This document shows, in pieces, positions 1 through 7,767 of a DNA stretch of 64,000 nt. The position numbers were made by a program, and so were the translations under genes. This DNA is from Rhodobacter sp. (GTDB lineage Bacteria > Pseudomonadota > Alphaproteobacteria > Rhodobacterales > Rhodobacteraceae), in NCBI GenBank assembly GCA_030066215.1, contig JASJCA010000003.1, forward strand, positions 1 to 64,000, read 5' to 3'. Within the stretch, counting starts at the first letter, position 1; the number at the start of each line of letters is the position of its first letter. Under the pieces are notes generated by a model. It made no database searches and was not told the origin of the DNA. It was given only the letters and a program-made list of their open reading frames with translations.

Positions 1-557
1 CGGTCCCCGGCGCTGCGGCCGGTCAGGCAATGCAGGAAGGCGACGATGTCGGCAATGTCGCGGTCGGCCCCCCAGGCCATCAGCCCCTGCAACAGATGTA
101 CCGTCATGTGCAGCCCGTATAGCGCCATCGCCGCGGCGAGGACGTAGAAGAACGGCCGGTGCTCGATGCTCAAATTACTGGTTATGCACGCCTTTTCCAT
201 GCCGCAGGCCTTCGTCACCAGCGCGTAGGCCGCCAGATACGCGATAAACGCCACCAGCGACCGCATCGCCGCGTCGGTCCAGCGCGTCACCCGGCGGCCG
301 CAGAAATAGGTGATCAGGTTGATCGAGACATGGGCGTTTTTGCCCGCACCATAGCTCACCGCCGCCGCCGCCACGACCGTCAGCGACACGATCGAGACGT
401 CCTCGATCCCGAAGATCGGCGCGTTCAAGACGTAGCGCCAGACCACCGCGACCACGGTGACGCCCAACAACACCACGATTGCCGCCGACCCGGCCAGCGC
501 GAACAGCCCGGCCAGGCGGCCAAGCTGGCGTTCGAGGACCGCAAGCGCGGCGTGCAA
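1..557 (-). CDS. TRAP transporter small permease (DctQ family), partial
   Basis: This gene is absent from the ORF track; I found it by reading the minus strand. The frame opens after a TGA inside the end of dctP. The first usable start is a TTG four bases past the dctP stop, and the frame stays open to the window edge, so the C-terminus is missing. The protein has an N-terminal hydrophobic helix (AGLFALAGSAAIVVLLGVTVVAVVWRY begins it), then 'NAPIFGIEDVSIVSLTVVAAAAVSYGAGKNAHVSI', the usual pattern of small permeases that couple the binding protein to the large DctM channel, followed by two more membrane segments. The close spacing after dctP implies one operon, with dctM presumably beyond the left edge. 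The start codon is the uncertain part; the family call is fairly safe. Confidence 0.8.
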   Translation of the reverse strand, partial: MHAALAVLERQLGRLAGLFALAGSAAIVVLLGVTVVAVVWRYVLNAPIFGIEDVSIVSLTVVAAAAVSYGAGKNAHVSINLITYFCGRRVTRWTDAAMRSLVAFIAYLAAYALVTKACGMEKACITSNLSIEHRPFFYVLAAAMALYGLHMTVHLLQGLMAWGADRDIADIVAFLHCLTGRSAGD

Positions 558-561
558 ACGC

Positions 562-1542
562 CTACATGCCCTTCATTTTGGCCAGGACGTCGCCCACGGT
601 CATCGATCCGGCCTCTTGCGCCAGGACCTCCTCCATCGTGGCGTCGATGATCGCCTGCCAGCGGGCGCGCTCGTCCTCGGGAATATCGATGAATTCCAGA
701 CCCGCCTCGCGCGCAATCTTCAGCCCGCGCTCTGTCGAGGCCTTGAACCCCGCCGCGCCGCTTTCGGCCAAGGACGCATCCGCCGCCGCGTCGATCCAGC
801 CCTTCTGTTCATCGGTCATGCCGTCGTAGACCTCTTTGTTCAGAAGTAGCACGAAGGCCGAGCCCGAGCCCGGGAACCAGGTGGTGAGGTAGTTGGCGAC
901 CTCGTGCAGCTTGAACGACCCGATCCCCGAGGGGTCGATCGAAATCGCGTCGATCACCCCGTTGGCGAGGTTCTGGTTGATCACGCTCACCGGCTGGCCG
1001 ACGGGCGAGGCGCCCAAGGCCTTGACGAACGGCACCTGACCCGACGAGGTGATCCGCACCTTCAGCCCCTGCAGGTCGTCGAGCGTGCGGACCGGTTTGT
1101 CCTTGGTCAGTAGGATCGGCGGCGAATTCGCCCAAAGCGCCAACATTTTGGCGTCGTATTCGGTCTCGATCAGCTCGCGCGCGTTCTGCAGAGCCGCCGT
1201 GCAGGACACCGAATCGCTGCAGAGCCCCGGCAGGTTGACCACGTTGGTCATCGGAAACACCTCGCCGGTATAGCCCGGCAGGGTAAAGACGATGTCGGCA
1301 ACCCCGTCGAGCAGGATCGAGTATTGCTTCGGCGGCACCGAGTTCAGCGCGCCACCCGGAAACTGCCGGACCGTCAACTGCCCGCCTGAAACCTCGGCCA
1401 GCTTGTCGGCGAACGGTGTGAACACCGCCTTGTTCATCGGGTGCTTCGGGCCCATGAAATAGGCCAGCGACAGCTCTTCCGCGCCGGCCTGCGCGCCCCA
1501 CGCCATCGCGGCCGCCGCCGCCCAACCGATCAGCTTTCGCAT
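562..1542 (-). CDS. TRAP transporter substrate-binding protein (DctP family)
   Basis: This is a periplasmic solute-binding protein of 326 aa, the usual length for the family. Residues 1-21 form a Sec signal peptide (MRKLIGWAAAAAMAWGAQAGA). The family pattern is clear: 'YFMGPKHPMNKAVFTPFADKLAEVSGGQLTVRQFPGGAL' at the front, 'LDDLQGLKVRITSSGQVPFVKALGASPV' in the middle, and 'IDAISIDPSGIGSFKLHEVANYLTTW' later. It would capture an organic acid or similar anion and hand it to the DctQ/DctM permease encoded next downstream. A good ribosome site (AGGGAGAGAG) lies just before the ATG. The ligand cannot be read from sequence; no regulator is adjacent. Confidence 0.93.
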   Translation of the reverse strand: MRKLIGWAAAAAMAWGAQAGAEELSLAYFMGPKHPMNKAVFTPFADKLAEVSGGQLTVRQFPGGALNSVPPKQYSILLDGVADIVFTLPGYTGEVFPMTNVVNLPGLCSDSVSCTAALQNARELIETEYDAKMLALWANSPPILLTKDKPVRTLDDLQGLKVRITSSGQVPFVKALGASPVGQPVSVINQNLANGVIDAISIDPSGIGSFKLHEVANYLTTWFPGSGSAFVLLLNKEVYDGMTDEQKGWIDAAADASLAESGAAGFKASTERGLKIAREAGLEFIDIPEDERARWQAIIDATMEEVLAQEAGSMTVGDVLAKMKGM

Positions 1543-1730
1543 CGTCTCTCTCCCTGGTCTGATCTCGGCCGCGCCCCCCGCGCCGCCGCCTCCCTGGGCG
1601 CAAGCCTACCGCGATTCGCCGAAATCGCGAGGCCCGGCCTGTCGGGCGCCCTCGCCGGCGCCGCAAGAATTCCACCGCGGCGGCCGGGAATCGCCCTATG
1701 GTTGGGCAATCGCGCAACAGGAGAGCCCCC

Positions 1731-3518
1731 ATGTCCGTTCGCTTCGCCCTACTCGCACTGATCGCCGGCGCGCTGCCGGCGCTGGCCCAACAGACCACCG
1801 ACAACGTCGCGCCCGAGGCCGCGACTGAGACCGGCGCCATGGCCGTTTCGGCCCCGGTCCAGGCCGCGTTGGACGCCAAGGCCGCGGGCCGGCCGGTCGC
1901 GGCGCAGGACTGGATGGTCGCCGCCGCCAACCCGCTGGCGGTCGAGGCCGGGGCGAAGGTGCTCTCCGCCGGCGGCAGCGCGGCGGACGCCATGGTCGCG
2001 GTGCAGGCGGTGCTGGGGCTGGTCGAGCCGCAAAGCTCCGGCCTCGGCGGCGGCGCGTTTCTGGTCTGGTACGACGCCGCGACCGGTGCGGTCACCACGC
2101 TCGACGGCCGCGAAACCGCGCCGCTGGCCGCCACGCCGACGCTGTTCCAGGACGCCGCCGGCGCGCCGCTGAAATTCTTCGACGCCGTCGTCGGCGGCCG
2201 CTCGGTCGGGGTGCCCGGCACGCCGGCGCTGATGCAGGCCGCCCACGACCGCTGGGGCCGCGCCGACTGGGGCGGGCTTTTGGCCGACGCCATCGCGCTG
2301 GCCGAGGGCGGCTTTGCGGTCTCGCCCCGTCTCGCGCGGCTCGTCGCCCGCGATGCCGAGCGCCTGTCCCGCTTTCCCACCACCCGCGCCTATTTCCTGC
2401 CCGGCGGCGCCCCGCTGGCCGAGGGCGCGACGCTCAGAAACCCCGGCTACGGGGCGACGCTGAGGACACTGGCCGCCCACGGGGCCGACGCCTTCTATAC
2501 CGGCGCCATCGCCCAGGACATCGTCACCACCGTGCGCACCGCCGCCGGCAACCCCGGTGTCATGGCGCCCATCGACCTCGCCATCTACCGGGTCAAAGAG
2601 CGTGCGCCGGTCTGCGTGAGCTACCGCGCGCACCGGGTCTGCGGCATGGGACCGCCCTCGTCCGGTGCGCTGACCGTGGGCCAGATCCTCGGCATGCTCG
2701 ACGGCTACGACCTCTCAGCCGGGCCGGGCGAGCCTGACGTCTGGCGCCTGATCGGCGACGCCTCGCGCCTCGCCTTCGCCGACCGCGGCCGCTACATGGC
2801 CGACAGCGATTTCGTGCCGGTCCCGACCCGGGGCCTGGTCGAGCCTGCCTATCTGGCCACCCGCGCGGCGCTTTTGGCCGGCGACGACCCCTTGCCCGAA
2901 GTCGCCCCTGGCGCGCCGGAATTCGACCACGCGCTGCATTGGACCGACGACGCCAGCCTCGAGTTCCCCTCGACCTCCCACATTTCCATCGTCGATGCCG
3001 ACGGCAACGCGCTGTCGATGACCACGACGATCGAAAACGGCTTCGGCGCCCGGCTGATGACCCGCGGCGGGTTTCTCTTGAACAACGAGCTGACCGACTT
3101 TTCGTTCCGCTCGCACCGGGACGGCGTGCCGATCGCCAACCGCGTCGAGCCCGGCAAGCGCCCGCGCTCGTCGATGTCGCCGACCATCGTGTTGAAAGAC
3201 GGCGCGCCGGTTCTGGTCGTGGGCTCGCCCGGCGGCAGCCGGATCATCGGCTACGTGGCGAAGACGATCATCGCCCATCTGGATTGGGGCCTCGACGTGC
3301 AGGCCGCGGTCGCCCTGCCCCACGCCGTCAACCGCTTCGGCACCTACGATCTGGAGGACGGCAGCGACGCCGCGGCGCTGGAGCCCGGTCTGCAGGCGCT
3401 CGGCTACCAGACCAACCTGCGCGGACTCACTTCCGGCCTGCACGCGATTTCCATCGGCCCCGACGGCCTGCAGGGCGGCGCCGATCCCCGCCGCGAAGGC
3501 ATCGCGCTCGGCCGGTAG
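1731..3518 (+). CDS. ggt: gamma-glutamyltransferase (glutathione hydrolase)
   Basis: This is an Ntn-hydrolase that cleaves gamma-glutamyl bonds, such as in glutathione, in the periplasm. The track ORF begins at 1698, but the ATG at 1731 has a better ribosome site (CAGGAG) and opens directly into a signal peptide (MSVRFALLALIAGALPALA), so I use that start (595 aa). The proform is expected to self-cleave before the threonine in 'STSHISIVDADGNALSMTTTIENGFGA', and the glycine-rich 'GSPGGSRIIGYV' near the C-terminus is typical of the small subunit. 'PQSSGLGGGAFLVWYD' is the family signature in the large subunit. It sits convergently to a class I glutamine-amidotransferase-type hydrolase, hinting at gamma-glutamyl compound turnover, although they are not one operon. 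Confidence 0.93.
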   Translation: MSVRFALLALIAGALPALAQQTTDNVAPEAATETGAMAVSAPVQAALDAKAAGRPVAAQDWMVAAANPLAVEAGAKVLSAGGSAADAMVAVQAVLGLVEPQSSGLGGGAFLVWYDAATGAVTTLDGRETAPLAATPTLFQDAAGAPLKFFDAVVGGRSVGVPGTPALMQAAHDRWGRADWGGLLADAIALAEGGFAVSPRLARLVARDAERLSRFPTTRAYFLPGGAPLAEGATLRNPGYGATLRTLAAHGADAFYTGAIAQDIVTTVRTAAGNPGVMAPIDLAIYRVKERAPVCVSYRAHRVCGMGPPSSGALTVGQILGMLDGYDLSAGPGEPDVWRLIGDASRLAFADRGRYMADSDFVPVPTRGLVEPAYLATRAALLAGDDPLPEVAPGAPEFDHALHWTDDASLEFPSTSHISIVDADGNALSMTTTIENGFGARLMTRGGFLLNNELTDFSFRSHRDGVPIANRVEPGKRPRSSMSPTIVLKDGAPVLVVGSPGGSRIIGYVAKTIIAHLDWGLDVQAAVALPHAVNRFGTYDLEDGSDAAALEPGLQALGYQTNLRGLTSGLHAISIGPDGLQGGADPRREGIALGR

Positions 3519-3552
3519 GCGGCGGCGACGAGGTGGGGTTTTGGTGCGGGTG

Positions 3553-3600
3553 TACCCTCATAAGGGCGAGCCAGGAGGGTAAACCGAAGGCTCCCTTCGG
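3553..3600 (+). terminator. two stem-loops after ggt
   Basis: TACCCTC (3553-3559) pairs with GAGGGTA (3575-3581), and directly after it CCGAAGG (3584-3590) pairs with CCTTCGG (3594-3600) around a CTC loop. They begin 34 bases after the ggt stop codon. There is no U-run, so this may be a weak terminator or a 3' stability element. It abuts the dispersed repeat that follows. Confidence 0.4.
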
Positions 3601-3770
3601 GCACGGAATCAAGGCGCGCAGCGCCGCCGGGCCCATCGCCGCCCCGCCCCGGAGGGGTGGCGATTGGTCGAGACCTGAGCACCGCGCGAGGTCCTACGGA
3701 CTCAACAGCCATAAAGCACGGCCGTTCAAAGGTCAGCTCGCCACCCCGCGGGCCGGCGATGGGCCCGGCT
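3599..3770. repeat. dispersed structured intergenic repeat, copy A
   Basis: This roughly 172-base stretch aligns along its whole length with 60544-60715, at about 80% identity by eye. It carries nested inverted repeats: gggcccatcgcc (3629-3640) pairs with ggcgatgggccc (3755-3766), and ggggtggcga (3654-3663) pairs with tcgccacccc (3738-3747), leaving a loop of about 74 nt. A small hairpin GGCGC-GCA-GCGCC precedes the large stem. Shared islands include 'ggaggggtggcgattggtcgag' and 'cctacggactc'. It lies between the convergent ends of ggt and the amidase gene. It could be a non-autonomous mobile element or a structured RNA family; I do not recognise a named family. Confidence 0.75.
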
Positions 3771-3836
3771 CGTCACGACGTGGGCACCGGTAACACCAGG
3801 CCAAAGCCAAACCCAGTCGTCCCGCCGCAGCCCGGC

Positions 3837-4613
3837 TCACGCGCTGCGCAAAAGCGGCCGCCCGCCGGCTTGCGCCCAGGCGCGCACCGCGTCACCGAAG
3901 GCCGAAAACAGCTTAAGCGAGACCGGGTCGTTGGCGGCGTTGTATTCCGGGTGCCACTGTACAGACAGGGTGAAGCCCGGCGCGTCCTTCACGTAGAGCG
4001 CCTCGGGCGTGCCGTCGTCGGCCCAGCCGTCGATCACGATCCGCTCGCCGGCCTCCATAATGCCCTGGCCGTGCAGCGTGTTGGTCATCACCTCGGTCGC
4101 GCCCATCAGCCGGTGAAACGCGCCGCCCTCATTAAAGGTCACCTTCTGGCGCAGCTCGAAGATCTCGTCCAGCGAGCCGTCGGGCGGCATCCGGTGGTTC
4201 ATCCGGCCCGGCAGGTCGCGGATCTCGGGATGCAGTGTGCCGCCATAGGCGACATTGACCTCTTGAAACCCGCGGCAGACGCCCAAGTAGGGCTGCCCGC
4301 GCTCGGTCAGCTTGCGGATCAGCGGCAGCGTGATCCGGTCCCGCGCCCGATCGAAGGCGCCATGCGCCTCGGTCGGCTCGTGGCCGTATTCCTCGGGATG
4401 CACGTTGGGCCGCCCACCGGTGAACAGAAACCCGTCGAAATGGGTCAGCAGCTCTTCGATGCCCACGAGCTCAGGGTCGGTCGGGATGATCACCGGGGTG
4501 CAGTCGGCCACGCGGCTGATCGCCTCGGAGCTGAAATAGCCCCCGGCATGCACATGATACGTGTCCGTGATCATGTGACTGTTTCCGATGATCCCGACGA
4601 TGGGCCGCAGCAT
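3837..4613 (-). CDS. class I glutamine amidotransferase-like hydrolase (gamma-glutamyl-GABA hydrolase / PuuD type, peptidase C26)
   Basis: The protein is 258 aa, the normal size for PuuD-type cytoplasmic hydrolases. The nucleophile elbow is 'GVCRGFQEVNVAYGGTL' (catalytic Cys near residue 119) and the catalytic His lies in 'SVQWHPEY', the typical C26 ending. 'FTGGRPNVHPEEYG' matches the conserved GG(P/R)xxxxP region. It likely removes glutamate from a gamma-glutamylated amine. It is convergent with ggt, another gamma-glutamyl enzyme, so the pair may share substrates; this is inference. The rest of the puu pathway is not present here. Confidence 0.88.
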   Translation of the reverse strand: MLRPIVGIIGNSHMITDTYHVHAGGYFSSEAISRVADCTPVIIPTDPELVGIEELLTHFDGFLFTGGRPNVHPEEYGHEPTEAHGAFDRARDRITLPLIRKLTERGQPYLGVCRGFQEVNVAYGGTLHPEIRDLPGRMNHRMPPDGSLDEIFELRQKVTFNEGGAFHRLMGATEVMTNTLHGQGIMEAGERIVIDGWADDGTPEALYVKDAPGFTLSVQWHPEYNAANDPVSLKLFSAFGDAVRAWAQAGGRPLLRSA

Positions 4614-4708
4614 GGTGGTCCCCGAACTTCACGAAGCTGTGACGTTACATAATCGCTGGCGCCGGCCCGGTCGAGGGGATTTGCGCCGCACAGCCCCTGT
4701 GCGTCCGG

Positions 4709-5140
4709 TCACGCCTGGCCGATCAGCCCCGCCGCCGCGATCCCCGCCAAGCCGGCGACCACGTCGTTGTCGCTGGTATCTCCGGTGACGCCCACCGCCC
4801 CGATCACCGGGCCGTCCTCGGCCGCGCGCAACAGGATCCCGCCCGGCACCGGCACCACCTTGCCGCCGTAGACGCCGTTGATCGCGGCCATGAAATAAGC
4901 CTGGTTTTCGGCCCGCGCCATTTGCGCAGTGCCCGGCAGCCCCAGCATCACCGCGCCATAGGCCTTGCCGTGCGCAATCCCGAACCGCCCCGGCGCCGCA
5001 CCGTCCTCACGCTCGAAGGCGATCACGTGCCCGCCGGCATCGAGCACCACGACGGAAAGCGGCTTGAAGCCTTCCGAGTGTCCTTTGGCGAGCGTGTCCC
5101 GAACGATCGTCCTTGCCTGGTCCAGCGTCGGTTGCATCAT
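4709..5140 (-). CDS. glcG: GlcG/HbpS family protein
   Basis: This is a small 143-aa single-domain protein of the GlcG/HbpS (haem-binding, DUF336) family. It shows the family signature 'LSVVVLDAGGHVIAFEREDGA' followed by 'IAHGKAYGAVMLG' and the glycine-rich 'VVPVPGGILLRAAEDGPVIGAVGVTGDTSDND'. The start ATG has a strong ribosome site (GGAAGGAG). It lies 70 bases downstream of malate synthase G on the same strand, the classic glycolate-locus pairing (glcB with glcG), so co-transcription is likely. Its biochemical role in glycolate use is not settled in general; it may bind haem or a small ligand. Confidence 0.88.
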   Translation of the reverse strand: MMQPTLDQARTIVRDTLAKGHSEGFKPLSVVVLDAGGHVIAFEREDGAAPGRFGIAHGKAYGAVMLGLPGTAQMARAENQAYFMAAINGVYGGKVVPVPGGILLRAAEDGPVIGAVGVTGDTSDNDVVAGLAGIAAAGLIGQA

Positions 5141-5210
5141 GCGCCTGCTCCTTCCAATCGCCCCGCCCAGAGATTTCGAAATGCCCCGCCAGCCGCAGTG
5201 CCCCGCCCGG

Positions 5211-7361
5211 TCACGACACGCTCACCTGCGGCGTGCGGGTGGCCTTGAGCTGCAGGCGGCGGGCGTGCAGCACCGGCTCGGTATAGCCCGAGGGCTGGTC
5301 GATGCCCCTAAACACCAGATCGCAGGCCGCCTGGAAGGCGAGCCCGTCAAAGTCCGGCGCCATCGGCACATAGGCCGGATCGCCTGCGTTCTGGCGGTCG
5401 ACCACGGCGGCCATCTTGCGCAGCGCCGCCATCACCTGTTCCTTCGACACGATGCCGTGGTGCAGCCAGTTGGCCAGCGCCTGGGACGAGATCCGGCAGG
5501 TCGCGCGGTCCTCCATCAGGCCGATGTCGTTGATATCCGGAACCTTGGAACAGCCGATGCCCTGATCGACCCAGCGGACCACGTAGCCCAAGATCCCTTG
5601 GGCGTTGTTCTCGATCTCGGCGGCGATCTCGGCCGGCGTCAGCGCCCCGGTCAGGACCGGGATCGCCAGCAGATCGTCGCGCGACCCGCGCGCCCCGCCG
5701 GCGGCGATCTCGTCCTGCCGGGCGAAGACGTCGACCGCGTGGTAATGCGTGGCGTGCAGCGTCGCGGCGGTGGGCGAGGGCACCCAAGCGGTGTTCGCCC
5801 CGGCCATCGGATGGGCGATCTTCTGGTCCAGCATCGCCGCCATCATGTCCGGCATCGCCCACATGCCCTTGCCGATCTGCGCCTTGCCGCGCAAGCCACA
5901 GGCCAGCCCGACATCGACGTTCTGATCCTCGTAGGCCGCGATCCAGGCGGCGTTCTTCATCTCGCCTTTGCGGATCATCGGCCCGGCCTCCATCGACGAG
6001 TGGATCTCGTCGCCGGTGCGGTCGAGGAAGCCGGTATTGATGAACGCCACCCGGTGTTTCGCGGCGCGGATGCAGGCCTTGAGGTTGACCGAGGTCCGCC
6101 GTTCCTCGTCCATGATGCCGAGCTTCACGGTATGGCGCGGCAGCCCGAACGCGTCCTCGACGACCCCGAAGACCTCGTCGGTGAAGGCCACCTCGTCCGG
6201 CCCGTGCAGCTTGGGCTTGACCACATAGACCGACCCGGCGGTGGAGTTGCGCGGGCCTTCGGTCTTGGACAGGTCGTGCATCGCGATCAGCGTGGTGCAG
6301 AGCGCGTCGATCAGCCCCTCGAAGGCCTCGTTGCCGTCGCGGTCCAGCACCGCCGGGTTGGTCATCAAATGCCCGACGTTCCTGACCAGCATCAGCGCCC
6401 GGCCCTTGACCGTCAGCGTGCCGCCGTCCGGCGTCAGGTACGATCCGTCCGGCGCCAGCGCGCGGGTGAAGCTCTGGCCGTCCTTCATCACCTCCTCGGT
6501 CAGGTCGCCCTGCATCAGCCCTAACCAGTTGCGATAGGCCAGCACCTTGTCCTCGCCATCGACGGCGGCCACCGAATCCTCGCAATCCATGATCGCCGTG
6601 ATCGCGCTTTCGAGCCTCACGTCGGCGATCTCGGCCCGGTCCTGCGCGCCGATCCGGCTGCCCGGATCGACCACGATCTCGATCAGCAGCCCGTTCACGC
6701 GCAACAGCACGTCGAGCCCCGCCGCGTGCCGCCGGTAGCCCACGAACTGCCCGGGATCGCGCAGCGCCGGAGTCAGCGCGCCGCTAGTGACGTCGAGCGC
6801 GCCGATCTCCGCCCAACTGCCCGCCGCCAGCGGCGCCACCCGGTCGAGATGCCGCCGCGCCCAGGCGATCACCTCGGCCCCGCGCGCCGCATCATAGCAC
6901 ACGCCCTCGGGCAACGACCCCATCGCATCGGTACCGTAGAGCGCATCGTAAAGCGACCCCCAGCGGGCATTGGCGGCGTTCAGCGCATAACGTGCGTTCA
7001 TAATCGGAACGACCAGCTGCGGCCCCGGCAGGTCGGCGATTTCGGGGTCGATCCCGCCGGTGTCGATGGCGAAATCCGGCCCCTCGGGCACCAGATAGCC
7101 GATCTCTTCGAGGTAGGCGCGATAGGCCGCAGGTTCGTGCGGCTGCCCGGCTCGCTCGGCATGCCAGGCATCGAGCTTGGCCTGCAATTCGGCCCGGCGG
7201 TCCAGGAGTGCGCGGTTCTTCGGCCCGTACCGGTGCACCAGCTCCGAAAACGCCGCCCAGAACGCGTCTTCGGTGACCCCGGTCCCGGGCAGCGCGTCAC
7301 CCTCCAGAAACGCCGCCAGCCGGTAGTCCACGCTCAGCCCATTGCGTTCGACCCGGTCCAT
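5211..7361 (-). CDS. glcB: malate synthase G
   Basis: At 716 aa this is full length for the monomeric G isoform, which condenses glyoxylate with acetyl-CoA to give malate in the cytoplasm (glyoxylate/glycolate assimilation). Diagnostic segments are '[34 protein letters not shown]' in the TIM barrel, '[26 protein letters not shown]' carrying the glyoxylate-binding arginine, '[22 protein letters not shown]', and '[16 protein letters not shown]' near the C-terminal catalytic region. GlcG follows on the same strand. A perfect 10-bp palindrome sits just before the start codon and may be its operator. Nothing looks damaged. Confidence 0.97.
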   Translation of the reverse strand: MDRVERNGLSVDYRLAAFLEGDALPGTGVTEDAFWAAFSELVHRYGPKNRALLDRRAELQAKLDAWHAERAGQPHEPAAYRAYLEEIGYLVPEGPDFAIDTGGIDPEIADLPGPQLVVPIMNARYALNAANARWGSLYDALYGTDAMGSLPEGVCYDAARGAEVIAWARRHLDRVAPLAAGSWAEIGALDVTSGALTPALRDPGQFVGYRRHAAGLDVLLRVNGLLIEIVVDPGSRIGAQDRAEIADVRLESAITAIMDCEDSVAAVDGEDKVLAYRNWLGLMQGDLTEEVMKDGQSFTRALAPDGSYLTPDGGTLTVKGRALMLVRNVGHLMTNPAVLDRDGNEAFEGLIDALCTTLIAMHDLSKTEGPRNSTAGSVYVVKPKLHGPDEVAFTDEVFGVVEDAFGLPRHTVKLGIMDEERRTSVNLKACIRAAKHRVAFINTGFLDRTGDEIHSSMEAGPMIRKGEMKNAAWIAAYEDQNVDVGLACGLRGKAQIGKGMWAMPDMMAAMLDQKIAHPMAGANTAWVPSPTAATLHATHYHAVDVFARQDEIAAGGARGSRDDLLAIPVLTGALTPAEIAAEIENNAQGILGYVVRWVDQGIGCSKVPDINDIGLMEDRATCRISSQALANWLHHGIVSKEQVMAALRKMAAVVDRQNAGDPAYVPMAPDFDGLAFQAACDLVFRGIDQPSGYTEPVLHARRLQLKATRTPQVSVS

Positions 7362-7376
7362 CGCCGACTCCCCGTT

Positions 7377-7386
7377 CGGTATACCG
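7377..7386. promoter_or_regulatory. CGGTATACCG palindrome upstream of glcB, possible GntR-type operator
   Basis: A perfect 10-bp palindrome, CGGTATACCG, ends 16 bases before the glcB start. Many FCD-class GntR regulators bind sites with a GTATAC core, and glycolate/glyoxylate genes are often controlled by such proteins. No GntR gene lies next to it here. The assignment rests on the palindrome and its position only. Confidence 0.35.
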
Positions 7387-7595
7387 CGGTGTGCTTAGAA
7401 AAATGCCGCGTAAAGGGCAACCGGCGTGACACACTGCCGCCCGTACGATTTCCGACGGCAGGTCCCTGCCGGGTCATGTCCGCGATCTGGACCGGCCTCG
7501 ACCTACCATCCGGGACACACCCCGCACCGCTAGCTTGGGAGATCACCAGCAACCTTTTGCTCGCCCGCAGCCGGAGGCGAGGACGAGAACAACCG

Positions 7596-7610
7596 GCGTG
7601 CGCGGCACGC
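7596..7610 (-). terminator. hairpin after the photolyase-DUF2256 pair
   Basis: GCGTGC and GCACGC form a perfect 6-bp stem around a 3-nt loop, starting five bases beyond the DUF2256 stop codon on the minus strand. The stem is all GC except one pair. No clear U tract follows, so it is a candidate terminator only. The rest of 7362-7614 shows no gene. Confidence 0.45.
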
Positions 7611-7614
7611 GCAC

Positions 7615-7767
7615 TCATTTCGATTGCCGCGCCGCCCGCCTGCACCGCTCGGAGCAATGGCGCACCTCGTCCCAGACCCGGGCCCATTTCCGGCGCCAGG
7701 CGAAAGGCCGCCCGCAGGCCGCGCAAAGCTTCTGCGGCAACTCCGCCTTGCGGCGCATCCGGCTCAC
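7615..7767 (-). CDS. DUF2256 domain protein (small zinc-ribbon-like)
   Basis: This 50-aa gene is too short for the ORF track. Read on the minus strand, a GTG overlaps the photolyase stop (GTGA), giving MSRMRRKAELPQK then 'LCAACGRPFAWRRKWARVWDEVRHCSERCR' and ending after 'RAARQSK'. The CxxC and CxxxC pairs (CAAC, CSERC) with the intervening basic, aromatic stretch are the DUF2256 signature. DUF2256 genes commonly accompany photolyase/cryptochrome genes, as here. An ATG three codons downstream (at 7758) is an alternative start. The function is unknown; metal binding is likely from the four cysteines. The 4-base-type overlap implies translational coupling. Confidence 0.85.
   Translation of the reverse strand: MSRMRRKAELPQKLCAACGRPFAWRRKWARVWDEVRHCSERCRRAARQSK

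Noticed and set aside
3404-3712. Similar translated peptides from both copies of the intergenic repeat (MAVESVGP... and MVVESVGP...)
   Set aside because: Both strands of the repeat can be translated and the covarying hairpin favours RNA or DNA structure; the ORF in copy A also overlaps the ggt coding region. Protein-like similarity is explained by the shared DNA.
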